Shown piece by piece: positions 61,865 to 64,000 of a stretch of 64,000 nucleotides of DNA (the first letter of the stretch is position 1; each line of letters starts with the position of its first letter). The stretch lies in NCBI GenBank assembly GCA_013399305.1, contig VXAI01000097.1:1301495-1365494 (forward strand). The letters run 5' to 3'. The notes beneath the pieces are model-generated. The model worked only from the letters and a program-made list of their open reading frames with translations. It was not told where the DNA came from and did no database searches. The stretch comes from Rostratula benghalensis. Taxonomy: Eukaryota > Chordata > Aves > Charadriiformes > Rostratulidae. The position numbers and the translations under genes were made by a program.

Positions 61865-63032
61865 TCACTAATACACCAAACTACAGATCTTGTCTTGGGA
61901 GGTCAGTCTCCTGAGTTTCTCAACTGACGCTTCATGTGCATTTTCTTACTTCAAATTAAAAAAGGGTTCCCAGTGGCTGCTGCATTTACCTGTTGTAAGG
62001 AAAGGGAAAACCCAACAACACTGCTCAAGAAATAAAGCGTCTACATGAATAGTTAATCCTGAGTAGCTTACCCGTACTGGCAAGCTCCTAAAACACAGCT
62101 ATATTTTACATAAATTTAAAAAAATCTAGAGCTAGCCAGGTTTAGAGACTTTATTTTAACTGTAATGAATGCATCATGCTTTGCACCTTTCCAAGCATCA
62201 TATACCTTCCAATTCTAAATGGGGTGACTGATACAGAAGTGTTTAAGGTTTTAATTGACATGTTTCAGGAAAAGCCATACTGTACTGTAACAGCAATCAG
62301 ATTAATGTTTTCTGTACCACAATTACTCGGATTTAATCCTAGCACACTGGCAGGGAAGTTGTGTAAGTAGATTAGACTGCTTTTGGTACAATATACCAGG
62401 TACCAGAGTGCTTTGATTTTTCAATGCTCCTGCCAGGTTAGTGTACAACCTCCACGAGTTTAAACACACATTTGTTCTTTCTCCCTTCTGCTGAAGGGAA
62501 TGTCGTCCTCCTCTGCACTGAGTGCATTCATATACCAGTATGTAGTACTGAATGTTTTTTCCCTTTTATAAAAAACGGGGCATTTCTCACATTGAGAGTA
62601 CATAAATTCACCTGGGGCACAAAATTACGAGACATAAGTTAAAATGAGGCAAATTAGTCCAGAACTGGCAAATACAAGAGCAATCTATCATTTCCATGGG
62701 TGCGGTCCCCATCCCTGAACATTTACACCTTAGCAAACCAAGATGTCAGAGCAATGATTTAAACCTTTCTTAGGTGCAGAATTGTGATCTAGCTGGAAAG
62801 AATCCATGTTGGATCTACAGAATAGGAAACCATGATGGTGCTGAATAAAAGGGCCCTTAATTACCAAGCCAGCAATAGTACCTGAATTTCCAGTGTCACA
62901 AGACAAATGTTATTATGTTCACCACTAGGAAGTGGGAATGGACCACATTACCCCTCTACCTATTTCATGATTGTGGTGTTTTTTTAAAAAAATGCAGAAA
63001 TAATAGTGCTGCATACAGTGCTGAATGTCATT

Positions 63033-63039
<7 letters not shown>

Positions 63040-63063
<24 letters not shown>

Positions 63064-63112
63064 CCAAAATAATAATAATAAAAAAAACAAAAACAAAACA
63101 AAAAAACCCCAG
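63040..63112. repeat. (AAAC)n / A-rich low-complexity tract
   Basis: AACAAACAAACAAAC followed by AATAATAATAAT and AAACAAAACAAAA, ending CCCC. Simple sequence with no coding content. Confidence 0.8.
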
Positions 63113-64000
63113 CAAGCCACCAATGTTAAAGAGGGAAGGGAGGAAGAAATCTGGGAAGCCATTCAGGAACTGAGAGATGCTTAGCAAAGAATTAACTTGT
63201 TAACCAACATGGCTCTCTTGGCAATAATCTGATCACAGTGCCCAAATACCCACAGAGACCTAAGAAAGTGCCTGCTACCCACAACACACCTGGTAGTCAT
63301 GGCACTTAAACAAGAGCAGGAAAAGTGCCTACACAAGCAGCCAGCCAGCCTATAAACTGAGACCAAACTAGTTAAGACACCTTTAAAACAAAATGTGTCA
63401 GAAAACACTGAGGAGAATTCAAAGGAAAATAACAAATCCTTCCAACCCCAGGGCTCTCCTACCAGGAGGAAGGAAGCCGAGCGCTTCACCCAAACATGAG
63501 TCAGGATGTTTATTATTGAACTAAACAGGTAAAGTTCAGAGTTTTAAGATACAGAACATAAGGTGACCTCATCTGGCCATCCTTTCTATCCTTTCACCAG
63601 GTGTAAATTTTGCACCTGCTACTTCAGTAAGAAACACGAAGAGTTGGGACTCAGTCCCACTGCTGTACCAGTGGCCTGGCACTGAACATTTGCTTCGCTC
63701 ATTAGGGGCGAGCAACAGAGGATGCTCTTTGCAGATGGTCAGGGCTCTGCAATCACAAGCATTTATGACAAGGCTTTTTTCTCTAAAACCTCCATTGTGG
63801 CAAGTTTTTGCATACGCTTGTCAAGTTCAGACACATACATAATGAAGAGGTGCCTAATGTGCACATTTCTAAGTGCACTACATACCCCTGGGGCACAGCA
63901 CAGAAGGGCCTTTCATTCATATGACTCTGCTTTACTGCTCTAGCAGAGAGAGATAATTTTTTAATGACTCTAATGATTAATACACCAGACTGGGGGGGGG

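Larger units (their letters stand above)
57306..64000 (-). other. Sequence 5' of the first visible GRAMD4 exon
   Basis: Presumably intron, because the exon at 57305 starts with an acceptor site and an open frame. I looked on the minus strand for the basic N-terminal peptide expected from mammalian GRAMD4 and did not find it. Contents: TA repeat (58387-58408), an avian LTR-like repeat (about 59400-60290), a CR1 end (61594-61864), an A/C-rich tract (63040-63110) and a G run at the edge. Confidence 0.6.

Noticed and set aside
1..64000. CRISPR arrays, operons, bacterial-type systems, tRNA or rRNA genes
   Set aside because: The window is vertebrate nuclear DNA with introns and LINEs. The short tandem repeats present lack CRISPR spacing, and no tRNA-like or rRNA-like sequence was recognised.

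Overview
The window is animal nuclear DNA, almost certainly from a bird. Several 3'-truncated CR1 LINE fragments end in the CR1-type tail (repeated TTCTATGA / TTCTGTGA). There is also what looks like a known dispersed avian repeat, and one split gene whose protein is clearly vertebrate. The species cannot be fixed from the sequence alone.

The only protein-coding gene I can support is GRAMD4 (GRAM domain-containing protein 4), on the minus strand. Seventeen coding exons run from 57305 down to the stop codon at 17249-17251. All have GT-AG boundaries and compatible phases. Together they encode 517 residues from an in-frame Met at 57284-57282, plus seven in-frame codons upstream of it. The predicted protein has an N-terminal coiled coil (about residues 12-75 from that Met), a basic linker, hydrophobic segments at about 183-208 and 277-316, and a C-terminal GRAM domain (about 385-510). 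The 5'-most coding exon or exons, which encode roughly 54 more residues in the mammalian protein, and the promoter were not found. No CpG-island-like promoter is apparent, so the gene is 5'-partial here. A long 3' UTR probably runs from 17248 to about 13430.

Layout: 1-13430 is non-coding DNA downstream of GRAMD4, with an N gap at 4593-4680, one CR1 end and a young 75-bp duplication. 13430-17248 is the likely 3' UTR. 17249-36529 holds fifteen exons in short introns. 36530-44760 and 44882-57184 are long introns rich in CR1 remnants. 57306-64000 is upstream or intronic sequence with an LTR-like repeat and another CR1 end.

In mammals the gene downstream of GRAMD4 is CERK, transcribed convergently. 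I looked for CERK coding exons on the plus strand in 1-13430 and recognised none. I see no novel multi-gene system. The most interesting points are fine-scale: CR1 insertions close to splice sites, nested repeats, a perfect duplication with a hairpin at its junction, a 26-nt exon, a 96-bp intron, and a possible internal start codon.
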